Source: Zoroaster sp. YZ-2022
Lineage: Eukaryota > Echinodermata > Asteroidea > Forcipulatida > Zoroasteridae
Reading direction: 5' to 3'
DNA: 64,000 nucleotides
Assembly: GCA_029582265.1 (NCBI GenBank)
Contig: CM055822.1
Span: 44,751,936-44,815,935, forward strand
The first letter of the stretch is position 1, and every line of letters begins with the position of its first letter. Under the pieces are notes generated by a model. It ran no database searches and had not been told where the DNA came from. It saw only the letters and a list, made by a program, of their open reading frames with translations. This document shows positions 1-13,400 of the stretch, one piece after another. Made by a program: the position numbers and the translations under genes.

Positions 1-458
1 TTCCTCCCTCTCCCATTTTTTGTTTTATATATTTTTTTTCATTTTAGGGGCTACATTCCCCTTAGCCCCCTGGATCCGCCAATGACTTCAGACAAAATCA
101 TTTTGGTCAGGTTGATTGATAATAATAAGTCATTACGTGTATCTCAACTTTACCAATTTGTTTGTCCATATCTTTGTTAGGGGGACGCTAGTCATACATG
201 TATAATCAAATAAACCACAAGAGATACTGACTGGTACACTGTACATAAATACATGTACTCGTGATCTTTGTGTTTATATATTGGCAGTCTCCTTATTTTG
301 TTTATACCTGTATAGATCTTTGTTCAAAGTGGGCTCCACAGAGAAGTCATTGAAACAAAGCATGTCATACCGCCCCATGTTATGATACAATTAGATGGCA
401 TTGAGTATTAGTGTGAGGAATTGATTGTTTGTGATTTTGGTTAATGTTGATAATGTAG

Positions 459-626
459 TGGACCCAAATTTGACGAGGATGTCAAAGGGGATGGTGATGG
501 CCCATCAACAAGTGATGGCAGGACTACAGGGCATAGAGGAAAGAAAGACAAGACACCTCAACAAAGAGCTGGAGAAGCATTGCTTCATATTTTGGAGCAA
601 GTGGATGGAGAACACTACACATTCAA
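459..626 (+). CDS. XRCC5: Ku80 (XRCC5) exon A, linker before the core domain
   Basis: First of five plus-strand exons assigned to Ku80, the DNA-end-binding partner of Ku70 in nuclear non-homologous end joining. This exon is preceded by ATGTAG and ends before GTATGT. It encodes an acidic, charged linker followed by AGEALLHILEQVDGEHYTF, which corresponds to the segment leading into the Ku beta-barrel. It joins 912-1026 in phase, splitting an Asn codon. Earlier exons (the vWA-like N-terminus) lie left of the window. The assignment rests on the continuous series of exons A to E, which follow the order and motifs of animal Ku80; this exon alone would be weak evidence. The downstream intron starts in a 12-bp ATGTATGTACAC-type repeat (about 631-695). 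Confidence 0.72.
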
Positions 627-911
627 GTATGTATGTACACATGTATGTACACATGTACATGTATGTACACATGTATGTACACATGTATGTACACTATGTA
701 TCCAAGTACATGTATATATCCATTATTCATAAATGTTATTGAATACTGTTTTATTATATCAATATAATTGAGAATTGCTCATATTATGGGTTAATTTAAA
801 ATATTCCAGCATGATTCTAGTTGCATTCGGTTACCTTTTACCATAAATTAAATGTGAAATTGCTAATGTGAATTATTTATTTTTATATCAAGATGTTATT
901 TTATTTTACAG

Positions 912-1026
912 TGAAACTTTGCCTCTTCTTAGCTTCTTTGAAAAGCGTGCAGTCAAGCAAATGGCATGGAAGAGCAACCTGGAGATAGGGCCAGGCTTCA
1001 CAGTACCTGTGTGTGGATATCTTAAG
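912..1026 (+). CDS. XRCC5: Ku80 (XRCC5) exon B, start of Ku core
   Basis: An exon between TTTTACAG and GTATTT, in phase with its neighbours. It encodes LPLLSFFEKRAVKQMAWK followed by LEIGPGFTVPVCGYLK. This matches the Ku80 pattern in which a Ser/Phe-rich helix is followed by W-x-x-x-L-x-I-G and a short beta strand at the entry to the Ku core (beta-barrel) domain. It encodes 38 codons after the split codon and ends at a codon boundary. Confidence 0.8.
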
Positions 1027-3811
1027 GTATTTGCCATCTAATTTACAATCTTCATTTGTTACCTTCTTGTTAATTCTGATCTTTGTTTAGTTTATTGAAT
1101 GATATTTTTTGTAATAGAAATGACCCATAAATATAATTTAAATAAATTAGATATGTTGGCTCATACGGAGGCATCCATGTACCATTTTTCTTGCAACACC
1201 AAAAATTATTAATAAAGCGATCAGGATGCACTACAGTGCTGCTGTTACATATACTTCCTTCCGGGAATAATCAGGGCATAATCATTTGATTTGATTTCAG
1301 AAATTTAAGTCACGAAAGGACACCATTTGTCTGAATAAGTTACTAAAAAAAATTCTGAAAATTTTGACAGAAATGACAAAACTTTATGATACTGGGCCCT
1401 GGGGAAAATGTACCGGGAAAGAGTGCAGAGTCCGAAGACTATAATTGGCAGACTATAGTGGCAGACGGTGGGAGATGGCGGGCTGGCGCATTCGATGTCG
1501 GGTACGAGTTGACTCGTCCCCCGGACTCGGCAACCAGACATCGTTGTTTGTATTAATTTCCCGCTTACTTTGGGGGATTACACGCGTCCTCGGTGTGAGT
1601 GGGTATCGTACATTGTAGGCCTACATGCGAGCATGGAGCTTGCATGTACATGTACTATATATGGGGCGGCTGGCTCCACGTGACCGGCGTGCAGTCAGCG
1701 CGCTTGGAATATGTTAGAATGTACCTTAGCCCCCTGCGGGATGTTGATGCACCCCAACTCCCAGAAGCCCCAAGGTTTTGACGTTTTACAGGATAAATGA
1801 ATAAAATTACTTTAAATTACTTTAATAAACATTTTGTAAAGAAGACCAGCCACAGTAAAATTCTATTTGAAGTGCACACTGACTCCTTATGTCCAATCCC
1901 TTTAATTGACTGGATATGCAAAAATGCATGCATAAGCAAGCCCACAAAATAAATATATAAAAAAATATAAAAAAATCTTTGTTTTGGGCCCAATTATTAA
2001 TTACCAAATAACATACATACATGTAACCCAACCATTCTGTCTGAACTAGTACGAGTAGTAAAGAGAGCAAGATATATCAATTAAAATAATTCAACTACAT
2101 TTTTTTATCCATGTGTGGGGATTTGGAGCCGTGTGTGTGGGGATTTGGGGCCGACGCTACAATTCATTACTGTGTGTCACACCAGGCCAGCAGGTTTGAA
2201 GTTTTTGCTGAAAATTTGTGACTGAAATTTGAGCAGCGCTGCAGTTCCCTTTGCACATAACGCATTTGATCGTCCCCATCGCAAATTCTGGTGGGGCTGC
2301 TGAGCGAAATAACGCCAGGCCGCCGGCTGAAAATTCATGTCCTGAATTTTGGGTTGTGTGTTAGCGATGTACAGTACACCGCGACCAGGGCGCCAGCAGC
2401 ACTAACAACCCTGCTTGGCATGCGGGGCCGAGACACAGCGGTAATGGATAAAATTGCTCAGTGAAATTATGACAAAGCTAGACACATCATTAAGCTAGAC
2501 TATTAACTGATCTTCCGAAGTAGTAATCCATGCATCTAATGTTAGATCTACATTCCACAATTCACAAAAAGAAAAAAAAATGAAAAAAACATCGGCGACA
2601 GGAATTAGTTCTGCGCGTGCATGAGATAGCCTCTCGAAGTTTCTCGTAGGTCATAAGTCAATGTTTAACTCTATCTCCAGCCGTAAAATACACTAACCAT
2701 AGCTGGAAAATGTGTTTTTACGAGAGAAAGTGCGTACTGGCGACTGGTCGAAGAGGTCAAAATTGTGCTCACGATACAAGACAGGATTATTATTTTTAGA
2801 CAACGCCGTTTTCAGATTTTTATTTATTTAAACACATCAAATTTCAAAGCACAAATCGGGAAAAAATCTGATATTTTTGATCGGATTTAAACACATCAGA
2901 TTTTAAGGCAAAAACAGGGGAAAATCGGATTTTGGGGTTAAAAAATTAAAAAGTCGGAAATCCGATTAAAATCGGAAAAGTTGCATCTCTGCATATTGCA
3001 TACATGTATATGTACGCATGTAAGAGAGCGCCTAGAACCAACACATTTCCGGGACATTAATCGGGCCCAGGAGCCCCGGAAGCTCGGTCGAGCTGGATTA
3101 AAAACTGAATAAAACATTTATATTTGTGTTTTGTTTTTACTGCAAAAACATTATGATATATCAACTCGGTGATTGACACCATGTCTGTAATAGAAAATAT
3201 GATGGAAAATGCATAGTTGCCAACTGCTACAATTTAGGCGTAATTTGTGATATCTTCCTTGTATTGATTTTGATTATTAATTTGTGTGGTACTTTGCCAC
3301 TGTTTTAGTCAAGACCACAAAGTCTGAGACCGAGACATAGTGGTCCGAGATCGAAATTGAGATCCAACAGTCCTAGGAGGGAGCCAGAGACTTTTATGTA
3401 CGAGACCGAGACCTCTTGTGTAAATTACGTAGTGAAAGATGAAGATGAATCAAACTACATGTTAAACAAACTACATGTTAAACAAACTATTATTGACATA
3501 TTAACTTTACGCATCTTTGTAACATGATTATACACATCTTTAAACCTAAAAAAAAAAAACATTATATGTTATTTTAATTATATATTATGAAAACTCATAT
3601 CTCCTGAAGTAACTCTTGTCTTTTAACAACTTTAGGTGATGACGTCATCACATATGATGCACACTCGAACACCCAGAGTTTGTTTTCTACAAACTCAATA
3701 CCTCTAGTTACGTTTATTATTATATGATTTATTAGTCTTAAACAATAATTTTTTTATTTCCAAATTAATTCCTTTGTTGCAGTAATAATTTATCTCATTT
3801 TTATTGTGAAG
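1027..3811. other. Ku80 intron without a recognised gene
   Basis: An AT-rich intron. It holds low-complexity stretches: a GTGTGTGGGGATTTGG pair near 2113-2150, AAATCGGA-type simple sequence at 2800-2960, and a GAGACCGAGAC-rich patch at 3325-3415. I saw no coding pattern or RNA gene. Confidence 0.5.
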
Positions 3812-3950
3812 GTAAAAAAGAGCACTCAGAAGGCTTGGAAGTCCACTTACATAAAGGGAAAAGGAAAAGAGTACACTCCAAAGACAATACGGTCCCAACA
3901 TCTTAACAATGATGAAGAAACAGAGGTAGAAACACAGGAAATAGTTGAAG
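3812..3950 (+). CDS. XRCC5: Ku80 (XRCC5) exon C, Ku core
   Basis: An exon with acceptor GTGAAG and donor GTATAC. It starts VKKSTQKAWKSTYI and ends DEETEVETQEIVE plus the first base of a Gly codon. The acidic DEETEV followed by I(V/I)xG is a recognisable Ku80 segment just before the RYGxDI(V/I)P motif. That motif opens the next exon, which now lies 18.3 kb away because the intervening intron holds a 17-kb mobile structure. The phase (+1) fits the next exon exactly, which supports both exons. Confidence 0.85.
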
Positions 3951-4984
3951 GTATACATTTTCCAGACATGCTTATGTGAATTTAAAAAAATAATAAAATG
4001 AAACAAACCAAACATATTCCTTATATTTTGGTGTGAGACTCCTATGATTAGAGTGTCACACCCCCAATGTTTGCTAATGTGTAGTGACCTTGACACTAAG
4101 ATTCCAATTAGGTAATTGAAATCAAGTATAAATATACATGGATAAGTTAGGATCAAGTTAAGTAAAACAAAGAAGGCACACCAAACAAATAATTATCCTG
4201 TGTTTAATTAGTGTTCATAGAGCTACTTATCCATTACTGGTGTGTTGAAACTTAACTTCAGCCTACATGTAGGAGAGTCTTAAAAATCACTAGTGCAAAC
4301 ACTATTGAGGGAATCAAAGTTAATCGCCTGGTCTTTACTGCAGGAATGACCCGTTTTGGCTGTGGCCACGGGTGATCAATGACTGGGCTAACACTTTCCC
4401 AGAAACCGTTTATACTAGAACTGAGCAAAAAGCGCATGTGAACCAGTGATATGTCCTGTCCCCAAACCAGTCATTGTTTCGGTAAAGACCCAGATTGTTA
4501 TGACCACTATGATTAATCCTATTCAATTAATAGTCCGGTGGAAAATGACACAAAATAATGCTACTCTCTTCTTTCAATACCATTATTTAAAAAACCATTC
4601 AAGACAAACAATATTACAACCCAGGAGGGATCCCTATACAATTATAATTTCAAATTAAATTTCCCTCAGATACAGTCATTGCTTGTGTCTGTTAATAATT
4701 CTCTGAACAGTTCATAATATTTAGTTAACAGTTCATAAAATTAAGCAATTCATAAATATTATTAAAGTTCATAGACAAATGCCTTACCTGATGAACTATG
4801 TATTGTTGGATATATAATGTTTTGTGTACGTACATGTATTCTTACCAAAGAGGGCACACTCTTTAACCAGTTCGCGTCGGGAATAAAACAGTTTTTCCGA
4901 ACCCTCGTGGCGGGTTTATTTTTACCGCACAAACACGAACAATGGTGCTCACCTATGGTGTTCTAAAAAGGACACATGCACATT

Positions 4985-5515
4985 GCAAGACGAGTGTTGT
5001 CGGGTCGCACTAGAAGTGTGTCGCGTAGCACTAGAAGTGTTTTGGGGTCTCACTAGAAGTGTGTCTCATAGCACTAGAAGTGTAGTCGTGTCGCACTAGA
5101 AGTGTGTCTCTTCGCACTAGAAGTGTTGTCGGGTCGCACTAGAAGTGTGTCGCGTCGCACTAGAAGTGTAGTCGGGTCGCTCTAGAAGTGTGTCTCGTCG
5201 CACCAGAAGTGTAGTCGCGTCGCACCAGAAGTGTTGTCGGGTCGCACTAGAAGTGTAGTCGCGTCGCACCAGAAGTGTTGTCGCGTCGCACCAGAAGTGT
5301 TGTCGGGTCGCACCAGAAGTGTGTCGCGTCGCACCAGAAGTGTAGTCGGGTCGCACTAGAAGTGTAGTCGCGTCGCACCAGAAGTGTTGTCGCGTCGCAC
5401 CAGAAGTGTTTTCGGGTCGCACTAGAAGTGTGTCGCGTCGCACTAGAAGTGTAGTCGGGTCGCACTAGAAGTGTGTCGCGTCGCACTAGAAGTGTAGTCG
5501 CGTCGCACTAGAAGT
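4985..5515 (+). repeat. left 20-21 bp subterminal tandem array
   Basis: About 25 copies of a unit of the form TCGCACTAGAAGTGTNGTCG, alternating 20 and 21 bp. Variants differ mainly in A/G/nothing after GTGT, G/C in TCGSG, and ACTAG versus ACCAG. Each unit carries the hyphenated palindrome CACTAGAAGTG. Long apparent reading frames across the array are artefacts of the repeat. Confidence 0.95.
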
Positions 5516-5879
5516 GTGAATAATTCATTCAGGTGTTTTTTTTTCCCGCGGGCATAACAAAATCACCAGAGGGCGCGTCATGTTACAATTTGGTCAACGA
5601 ACGTTAGAACTACCGGTACGGTAAAGTATTTCTTTGTATTGTTGTTAATGATTGAAGATACAAACGAGGTAAGAAATCCATATTTTCAGTAACGTTACCG
5701 CGTGAGAAATATTGTAACATGTAATTGTTAGGCCTACTTATTGTATTTGTAAGTTGTAGTGTAATGACTTGAGACTTGTGCATCCATTTACTTCTACTAA
5801 TCAGATTATTTCAATACATTTGTGGAGTTGCCATATATTGTTTATATACGACTTTATGTATGTTGTTTCTTTTAAATAG
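5516..5879. other. spacer between left array and integrase gene
   Basis: Contains a short open start (ATG 5648, donor-like GTAAG at 5669) but its phase does not fit the exon at 5880. No integrase N-terminal sequence was recognised here. Confidence 0.4.
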
Positions 5880-8086
5880 TTTTTCAAGAAGAGTGCTTTG
5901 GCTAAGAGTTGCTTACACCAATAGAGATCCTGAAGTTGTTGCGTCATATTTCATGAACTATGTAAAAGAAATTCAAGGTAGGACCTTTTCATGATTGACT
6001 TTATTTTGTATTATATGATTTCAGGCTTTGCATGGTGGAGATAGACATTTGAGTAATGATCTCTTTTTAGATGAAGTGATGGCTCTGAGAAGAACCGGTT
6101 GGCTTGTTCTCAACGTTTCGACTAGTCTACTGTAGCTGCCATCATTACATGGTGTCATCCCAAAGAACTCAATTTGTTTATTAATTGCTATGATTTATGT
6201 AAATGAGTTAGACAGAGCTTACTTTTCTCTTTTACTTTTGTACATACAACTATTGCACATACAACCTTAGATATGACCTTGTTGCACTGATGCGATGAAT
6301 TGTTAAAAACAAATGTTGAATTACCCATTACTGTGTCTCTTATCAATTGTTGACATTTTGCTTTTAAAACATTAATTATGTGTGTTAATGCATCAGGTGT
6401 ACCACGCTGTACTCAAATGGACAGGGGCACAGAAAATATGCGAATACAAGAAATTCAGACTGCTTTCCATGCAGAGTATGTTGCTGAACAACAAACGCCG
6501 TGTGTGATACAATCTGCATCCCCTCACAACCAGGTATTTTGAGAATTTTGTGTGGGAAAAAAGATTTGTGATATGTCACAGAGTGTGGACGGTCTTATTT
6601 ACACTGTCTTCATCACCCCCCGAGAATTGAGCGTTTTTGGAGGACCTTATCTGACATGATGTCACATTTCTGGAAGGACAGTCTCCATGAACTGGTAGAG
6701 ATTGGAGTATTGGATTGCACATCAGATTTACATGTGTAAGTATTCAGAATCACATACTAAATCCCTGGATTGAACATGGTAGCTTTCAGCTTCATTGTCT
6801 TTGCCTCCTAGTTCCTAAAGTCTTGTAACTCGCTGAAGACCTCACCATTGTTTTGAAGCATTGTAATTGATGTTATAAACTTTCTTCAAATTAATTCAAA
6901 CACTTATTACTTCAAAAGTTACATTTTATACAATACTTCCAGAAGAGAAAATGTATATAAGCAAGAAAAAGCATATTCAGGAATTTGAGGCTTGGATGTA
7001 ATTTCATGGGAACAAACAGTTAATGAGCAGATAGGCATATGCCTGTAGGTATAAAGCCAACTTACTTAGTTACTAAACCAGAGAGGCCAACATTAAGCAA
7101 TGAAGAGGGTGTATTTTGGCATTTGCATAATTTTTATTCACAACTGCATTTTTACAATAAATTGTACGATTCTGTGGAAAGAATAGTATAAAATCTGGCG
7201 CTAAATATTAATTAGTTAATAATAACTCTCATATTTTGCTGATGTATTGACATATATATGTTCACATGAGTGTTAACTTAATCATTTTTGTCATTAATGT
7301 GATCTAAGTTATTAACACATTAATCTTCTTGTTTATTCAAATATTACAGGGAATGTTTGACATTTTGCCTCACACAATTCCGTATAGAGTGGAATCAGCA
7401 CAGGACAAGGATGGTTACCCATGCTGAAGCTGTTCCAGGAAAGCCAGACCTGATGTTTTTTGTTCCATTCATTTTTGGTATGAATTGAAATATTTTTGAA
7501 ATTAATTAATAGTCACTGCACTGTCTGGGTCTGCACTGTATCAAAATTTGTCTTTTTTCTTGATCAGCTTTTACTAGAGTCAGAGTGGCATGTCCATTGC
7601 GTTTGTTGATCATTAATTAAATGTCGTAACTTGGTTAAAAACAAATAATTTGTAGTCATTCAAGTACTGATGTCACTTATTGTTTCTTTTAAAGCTTACA
7701 ACTTTTGTGATAGCTTTGTTAACCATCAGAGGAAATTGAACCATTTTTGTAGACATTTGTAATTGCAAGAGCATACATGGTCTTCTGGGAAATGGTATGT
7801 ATGAAGCAACATCGACTGGGTATAGGACGGCATAGGATGTGAGTGCTATTACTTAATTGTGATTTATTTGTTACTCTCAGGATCAAATGATTTCCGGGTG
7901 CCAGTGCCTATGCAAGACATCAAATCAGTGATGCAAGAGTTCACTACTCAACCAACACAGTATGGGTGCTCGGTTGAGTTTGGAGACGTGTGCCATGATC
8001 TTCTTGTTACACATCATAAAACGATGCCTACATGTTTTGCAGAAGGTATTGAACTGTTTGGGTGGCTTTTAGATAAACTGCAATAG
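5880..8086 (+). CDS. integrase-core (rve-type) protein, five exons, 5' part missing
   Basis: Exons 5880-5977, 6397-6533, 6623-6735, 7350-7477 and 7881-8086 encode, in phase apart from one junction, a retroviral-type integrase core of the kind found in multi-copy animal genes. Visible landmarks are RRVLWLRVAYTNRDPEVVAS, MDRGTEN (second catalytic Asp), RIERFWRTL (catalytic Glu) and VPGKPDLMFFVP near the end; the last exon ends in TAG. The exon that should carry the first catalytic Asp was not found in the 360 bp between the repeat array and 5880. The third exon lacks a canonical acceptor in the right frame (bases before 6623 are CCCCCG), so the gene is either degenerate or I have one boundary wrong. 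It is convergent with the HECT-like gene in the same element. It could be the element's own recombinase, or a captured gene. Confidence 0.75.
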
Positions 8087-10480
8087 GTTCATGCGATTCA
8101 GAAAGTATGTAAATTTCAGTTGAAATTGGGATGAAATTGATTTACCAAAAAGGCATATAAGAGTATCTGCAGAAGAGAATATTTCACTCTTCACCACAAA
8201 TACGCTGACATTTATAAACAGATAGTAGGCTCTTTTTTAATTGTAATCAGAAAAAGAGATAACTTTAATTCCAAGGTATGTTTGTTATAAATGATAATAA
8301 ACAAATTAATAATTTATGTTAAGATTTTCCTTGGCAAGTTAAATTGTTATGAGTGGTTATACAAAGAATAAAATTCCTTTTGATCTATGCTTAAGTGACT
8401 GTTGTAAAAAGTCAATTTATTGAGTGTGATAATAGAAAAGGCATTGAAAGGTATAGGGCCACTACAGCAAAATGAATATTTAATAACACAGATAATAACA
8501 CAATTAGAGATTTTGTTTGACTCCAGTAACTGCAGAGCATGTGTTTTATTTACTAACAGGTATTAACTCAAATAGAGCTGGGAGAACTTGTCAACTACAT
8601 TTGTTAAAATGCTGGCTTATGAACTACGAACCACTGACAGGTTTGCATATTTTCTGATGACTTGATCAGGGAAAATATTCTGCTTCTGTTTCGGTAAAGA
8701 CTATTACTTGTCAGTCAACATACTCCCCACCACCCTTTTCTAAGGTCATAGAAAGAGTTTTAATCTACTGTTTGGTTACAATGACTGAGGAGTGAAAGTG
8801 TGTAATGCATTGTTCAATAAACATGTAGGAATTGTGGCAATGGGCCTAGCTTTCAAAGCTTTTGATTGTATGCCACATGGTTATGGCTTATTAATTGCTG
8901 AACTTACAGCTTACAGGTTTTCAAACAATGTTTGTGTTGTCATAATCATTTATCACCGTAACAAACAAAGTTAAACATTGATAACACAGTGAAAGGATAA
9001 CAATCAGAAAAACCTCAAATCTGAAGAGTCCCCCAAAGCTTAATAACGGAACATTTATTGTTTAATATATCTACATGAATGTGATATACACAGTACAATT
9101 TATAATTATGCAGATGATAATACTTTTTCCTTAAAGCATGATTGTTTAAAAATGAATCAAACACAGCAAACCCTGCTAAATTTCAAGTTATGTACTTGGG
9201 TAACAACAATTATGTTTGTCTGGAATTTGACATGATTAGTACTTAGTCTTAAATTTGTATTCTTGGAGTTGTACTGAACTATTTATCTGAAATAATATGT
9301 TCATACAATTTAACACAGCTACAAAAGCCTACATTTGTTTAAATTGTGTATTATACTTGTATGTTGAATAGGAAACTTTAAATAGATACTGAACTTAAGT
9401 GAATGTGCTCATCACACGGTTAAGAACAAATTTCTAGAAAACAAGCAAAGAAATAATAAACACCTGTTTCGTTCGTTCAAATCATTATGCTTTGTCACTA
9501 AAAGAAACATTGACACTTTTTAGATATTAACAAGAGAGCATTGGAATTGTTTTGGCTAATAGTGATACCATTGACTGTGATGAGTTACTTAAACAACTTG
9601 ATCTTATATATATTGGTTAATAAAATAAATTATGTTGCAATTGAAATGTATGAAGTTCACAAAGGCGTTAACCCACACTGTAATTAATATGCTCCAATAA
9701 CCACAGGTATGTACCCCTTTACAAGTGTCACAATGAATCGCAAATTCGGGTGCACATCGTGTATGTACTTCTAAAGTAGTTCGCTTTTTTCTTACCTTTT
9801 CAAAGCTGAACAGACTGTCCTAATTTTGTTGTCCATGGCATTTCTGATTTGACTCACAATGGCTTAAGAAGGTTCTCGATATTGTCATTGAATAAAACAA
9901 GGTATTGTGATATTCGATAATATTGTTTTTTTAACCACAGCTTAATCATGTACCTGCCACAAACAAAATGTGTGTTGTGTTTCACAGTCTTGTGTTTATC
10001 ATTTATTTGAGCAATGAGTTACTGTTGTATAACTTGTTGGATAATGCTTGAAATTTCCAATGGCTCCTTTTAGAGTGCAATGACAAATTTAAGAGTGTAC
10101 AACTACAAATAAAAGAAAATGGTTTTGCAGATTTTTTGGAATTAATCTTTGCTTAAAGGTATGATACAGCTTTGGTAATGATCACAACAATTTTTGAGTC
10201 TGAAAGTTGAAAGGCGATACTTACAACAATCCCCTAGGAAATATTGCCAACAATCGAAATTAACACAATATGAACATGCACCAAAAAAGTAATACAAAAA
10301 GAAAGTGTTATTCTTCGTTTTCTGGAAATTTTTAAAGGTTAGTTTTATGATGTGTGTTTTGAAAACTAGATGATTGGAATGAATGCATTCTTCCAAAAAC
10401 CAAATAATATATCATACCTTTAAAATTACTTAAAATGCTGATATGATCACGTGGGTGGCAAGACAATTTTTGTATAAATA
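8087..10480. other. intergenic DNA between the two convergent genes
   Basis: AT-rich. I see no exon-like conservation, RNA gene or clear repeat unit. It is the region where both genes end. Confidence 0.5.
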
Positions 10481-13400
10481 CTAAATTTTCCCAAAACCAT
10501 GGGCACAGATGACTGCTTCTTCCATCATTCCTAGCAGTTCCGAAGGATCATCCACTGCCCTGGGTAGACGAAGAATCAGTGCACATGTGCTGCTATTAGG
10601 CAGTCTTCTGATATTTGCTTCTCTGTCTGGGGTAGAACTCGATACTCAGTTCGTCATCAAACCCAGACGGTGGAACTTTGTCTGCCCCCGTCCAAAAGTC
10701 GAGGATGTCTGCAAGACTTATAGCAGCTTGTCCCTCTGAAACAAATTTCAAAAATAAGACTTCAAAATTAAGCACAGGCCTAAATTTAGTATGTTTAACA
10801 AAATATATTTAACACTTTCAGCAATAAATCTAAATCTAAAACCTATTGCATTCCCTCAGTGCATACATGTATATCAATTTTGTCTGCATAATGGGAGCAA
10901 AGATTTTGCACTGAATTTACTCATTAATATTCCGTACAAAAAGGAACCTAAATATTGTAAGCCCTGTCTATCAACTGTTATTTAATTTACATACATGCTA
11001 CACATTTTAGTGTAGTGTACCTTTACCTGGGATTGGGAATTTAAAGCTTAGCATGTTTCTGACTTACTCGAGGCCTGCTGAAGCACAACTTCCCAACTGT
11101 AGATGGTATCATCCTCCCGGACTTTGTTGTTGGATCCCACTGGAGAATAATGCACCTTGTACAGTAGTTTCATCCCTAAGAATGTTAGGGCTGGTTGGGT
11201 TTTCCATACAAATAGTGGTCTGATGGCATCCGAGTATCTCTGTGCATCTTCCCACAGCATACCTAGCCCCTCTTTAAATTGATTTATGGCTGGTTGTACC
11301 CTGAGTGAAAATGTAGAAACATTTGTTAAAACTTAATTAATAGAATTCCCCAAATAAAAATAGATTTTGTAGTATCCACAAGTCTGTAGGCCGAAATGTA
11401 GCATTTTTGCAAGTGGATTTTATAGGAATCACAGAGGTTTCTTTACAAACATTTATTTCATCATTTAAAGGGACAAAATCACAATCAACAGGGCATGGAA
11501 TTGGAGTGCTATACATTTGTATTAACTCATTGAAAACAATACCCCACATGATAAGGTCATATTAGTGTAATTGCTGTTCAGTCACTATATATGTTCATCT
11601 TAAACAAGGACAGCGATTCCATGCACTGTTGAAAGTCGATCTGCTCTGATTGGGACAATATTGTCCATTTAATTACATTATTTTTCTATTATGTATTTTT
11701 CATTTCCCTGTGATCATTTAAAATGCTCGTTTTGGTCTATCTATTGAGTGTTGTGTGAACTGCTGCACCTGTCTTTGCTAATGTTGGAGTGCAGTGCCCT
11801 ACTTGACTGAGTTCCTCTCAGGTAGTTCCTCTATTTTTGATGAAGTGTTGCCTTCACTCAGCAATCACCATCACCCCCACACTTTACATATCCATGTTTA
11901 AAGTTGGTAAATATATCCCCATTAAAGGAACTCCATCTTGTCCAATCAAGGGTTCTGGTGTCTGAAGTTATCGTCTTTGATCCATCTGCACAAATTTTGA
12001 GACAGTTGAATGACAACAACACACATACATATAATACAGTGTGTGGACAAGGAGATCTCTAGTTAGGATTTCACGGTCTGCATATGCACATCTATGTATG
12101 TTGGTGACCCCCTGGTTTAGCAGCCAGTCAGTGATATCTGTAGTCACGGTTGCAAAGTTCTCCTCTGTAGTATTCATTATCTGAAGTAAAGATCAATGAG
12201 ATGAGGTCCATTAATAGTGCATGGCCACACTGCAAAACCAGTCACTACTGGCATGGGCAGTGAAGACAGGGTCATTACAGTGTTATTCCAATTAATAAAT
12301 ACCTTCGGCCATATTTAATTAATTTATTTGCTTTTCTCAAAGCTGTTCTTTTTATATCACATGTTATATCACATATTATATCACATGATCAGGTCTTGAC
12401 CAATCACAATCCATAAACTCTGTGTTTGTGTTACACCCGGTATGACTTTGGTTAGTCACACGTCGATGTACATTACAAGATTGTACTGAAATGAAAGAAA
12501 CAAGGGAAACTAATCAGTCGGTTGCTCCTCAACAAAAGCTTGTGTTGTAATCTTTCAGTCATACATAAGAAAAAAGAAAAAAAACAATACTAAAGAAATA
12601 ACTAAATAATATCCTTATCTTTCCAAAGACATGGTTGGTCTGTTATGAAACACTTGTGCACTAGCAATATCCATTATTCACATAAACCTCTAGACTAAGG
12701 GAATGTGTTTGTACTTTGCAAAACAACTCTCAAACACTCAATAAACCAAAACAAAGAAACACAGTAGATAAATGGATAAAGAAAAACATTAACTGAAAAG
12801 CACCAGTGTAACTTGGCTAATAAGTCTTCATACCTGACACTTGTCTATTTATACCCAAAACCCAAGGGAGTAGTTTATCTGAACTCTTCCCTAACTATAA
12901 ACATAGGAACTACCAAAGGCTAACTGGACCACCACTCAACTATGCGCCACTGACCAAACCCCTAGGGCATGGAGTTAATGAGCCTAACAGACTTTAGGTG
13001 CCACACAGAGTTATCATTATTTCAGACCATGCTGGTCTCATGGACATGGCTATACCATGGAGGATTCCTCCATGGCTATACATACTATACAATGAAAATG
13101 ACTTAACTTATAAAACTTAAAACTACACTGACTTTTCCTCCTCAGAATACATAAAGTTGGAAAAGTGACCAAGTACAAATCGTAGCATTAAGAAATTCTA
13201 TAAAGTTTTGGCTTTAAGAAATACAAATTAATCAATAAACACATCATCGGGAAAACAAGCTATTTTTTACTAAACATCACTCTGAAGGAGAAAGTAACTA
13301 ACTTGTGTGTGTCTTCAGTTTGCATAACATTACACAAGGATACTCAAAGTTTAAAAAGGGAAAATTACTAATCTTATAAAGTAAAAGTTCTAGAATGGTA

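Noticed and set aside
5117..5486. Open frames of about 80-110 codons with TSGATRQHFWCDATT-like repeats
   Set aside because: They are read-through of the 20-21 bp tandem array; the peptide repeat only mirrors the DNA repeat.
4985..5515. CRISPR-like array
   Set aside because: Units are contiguous with no unique spacers, and the genome is eukaryotic.
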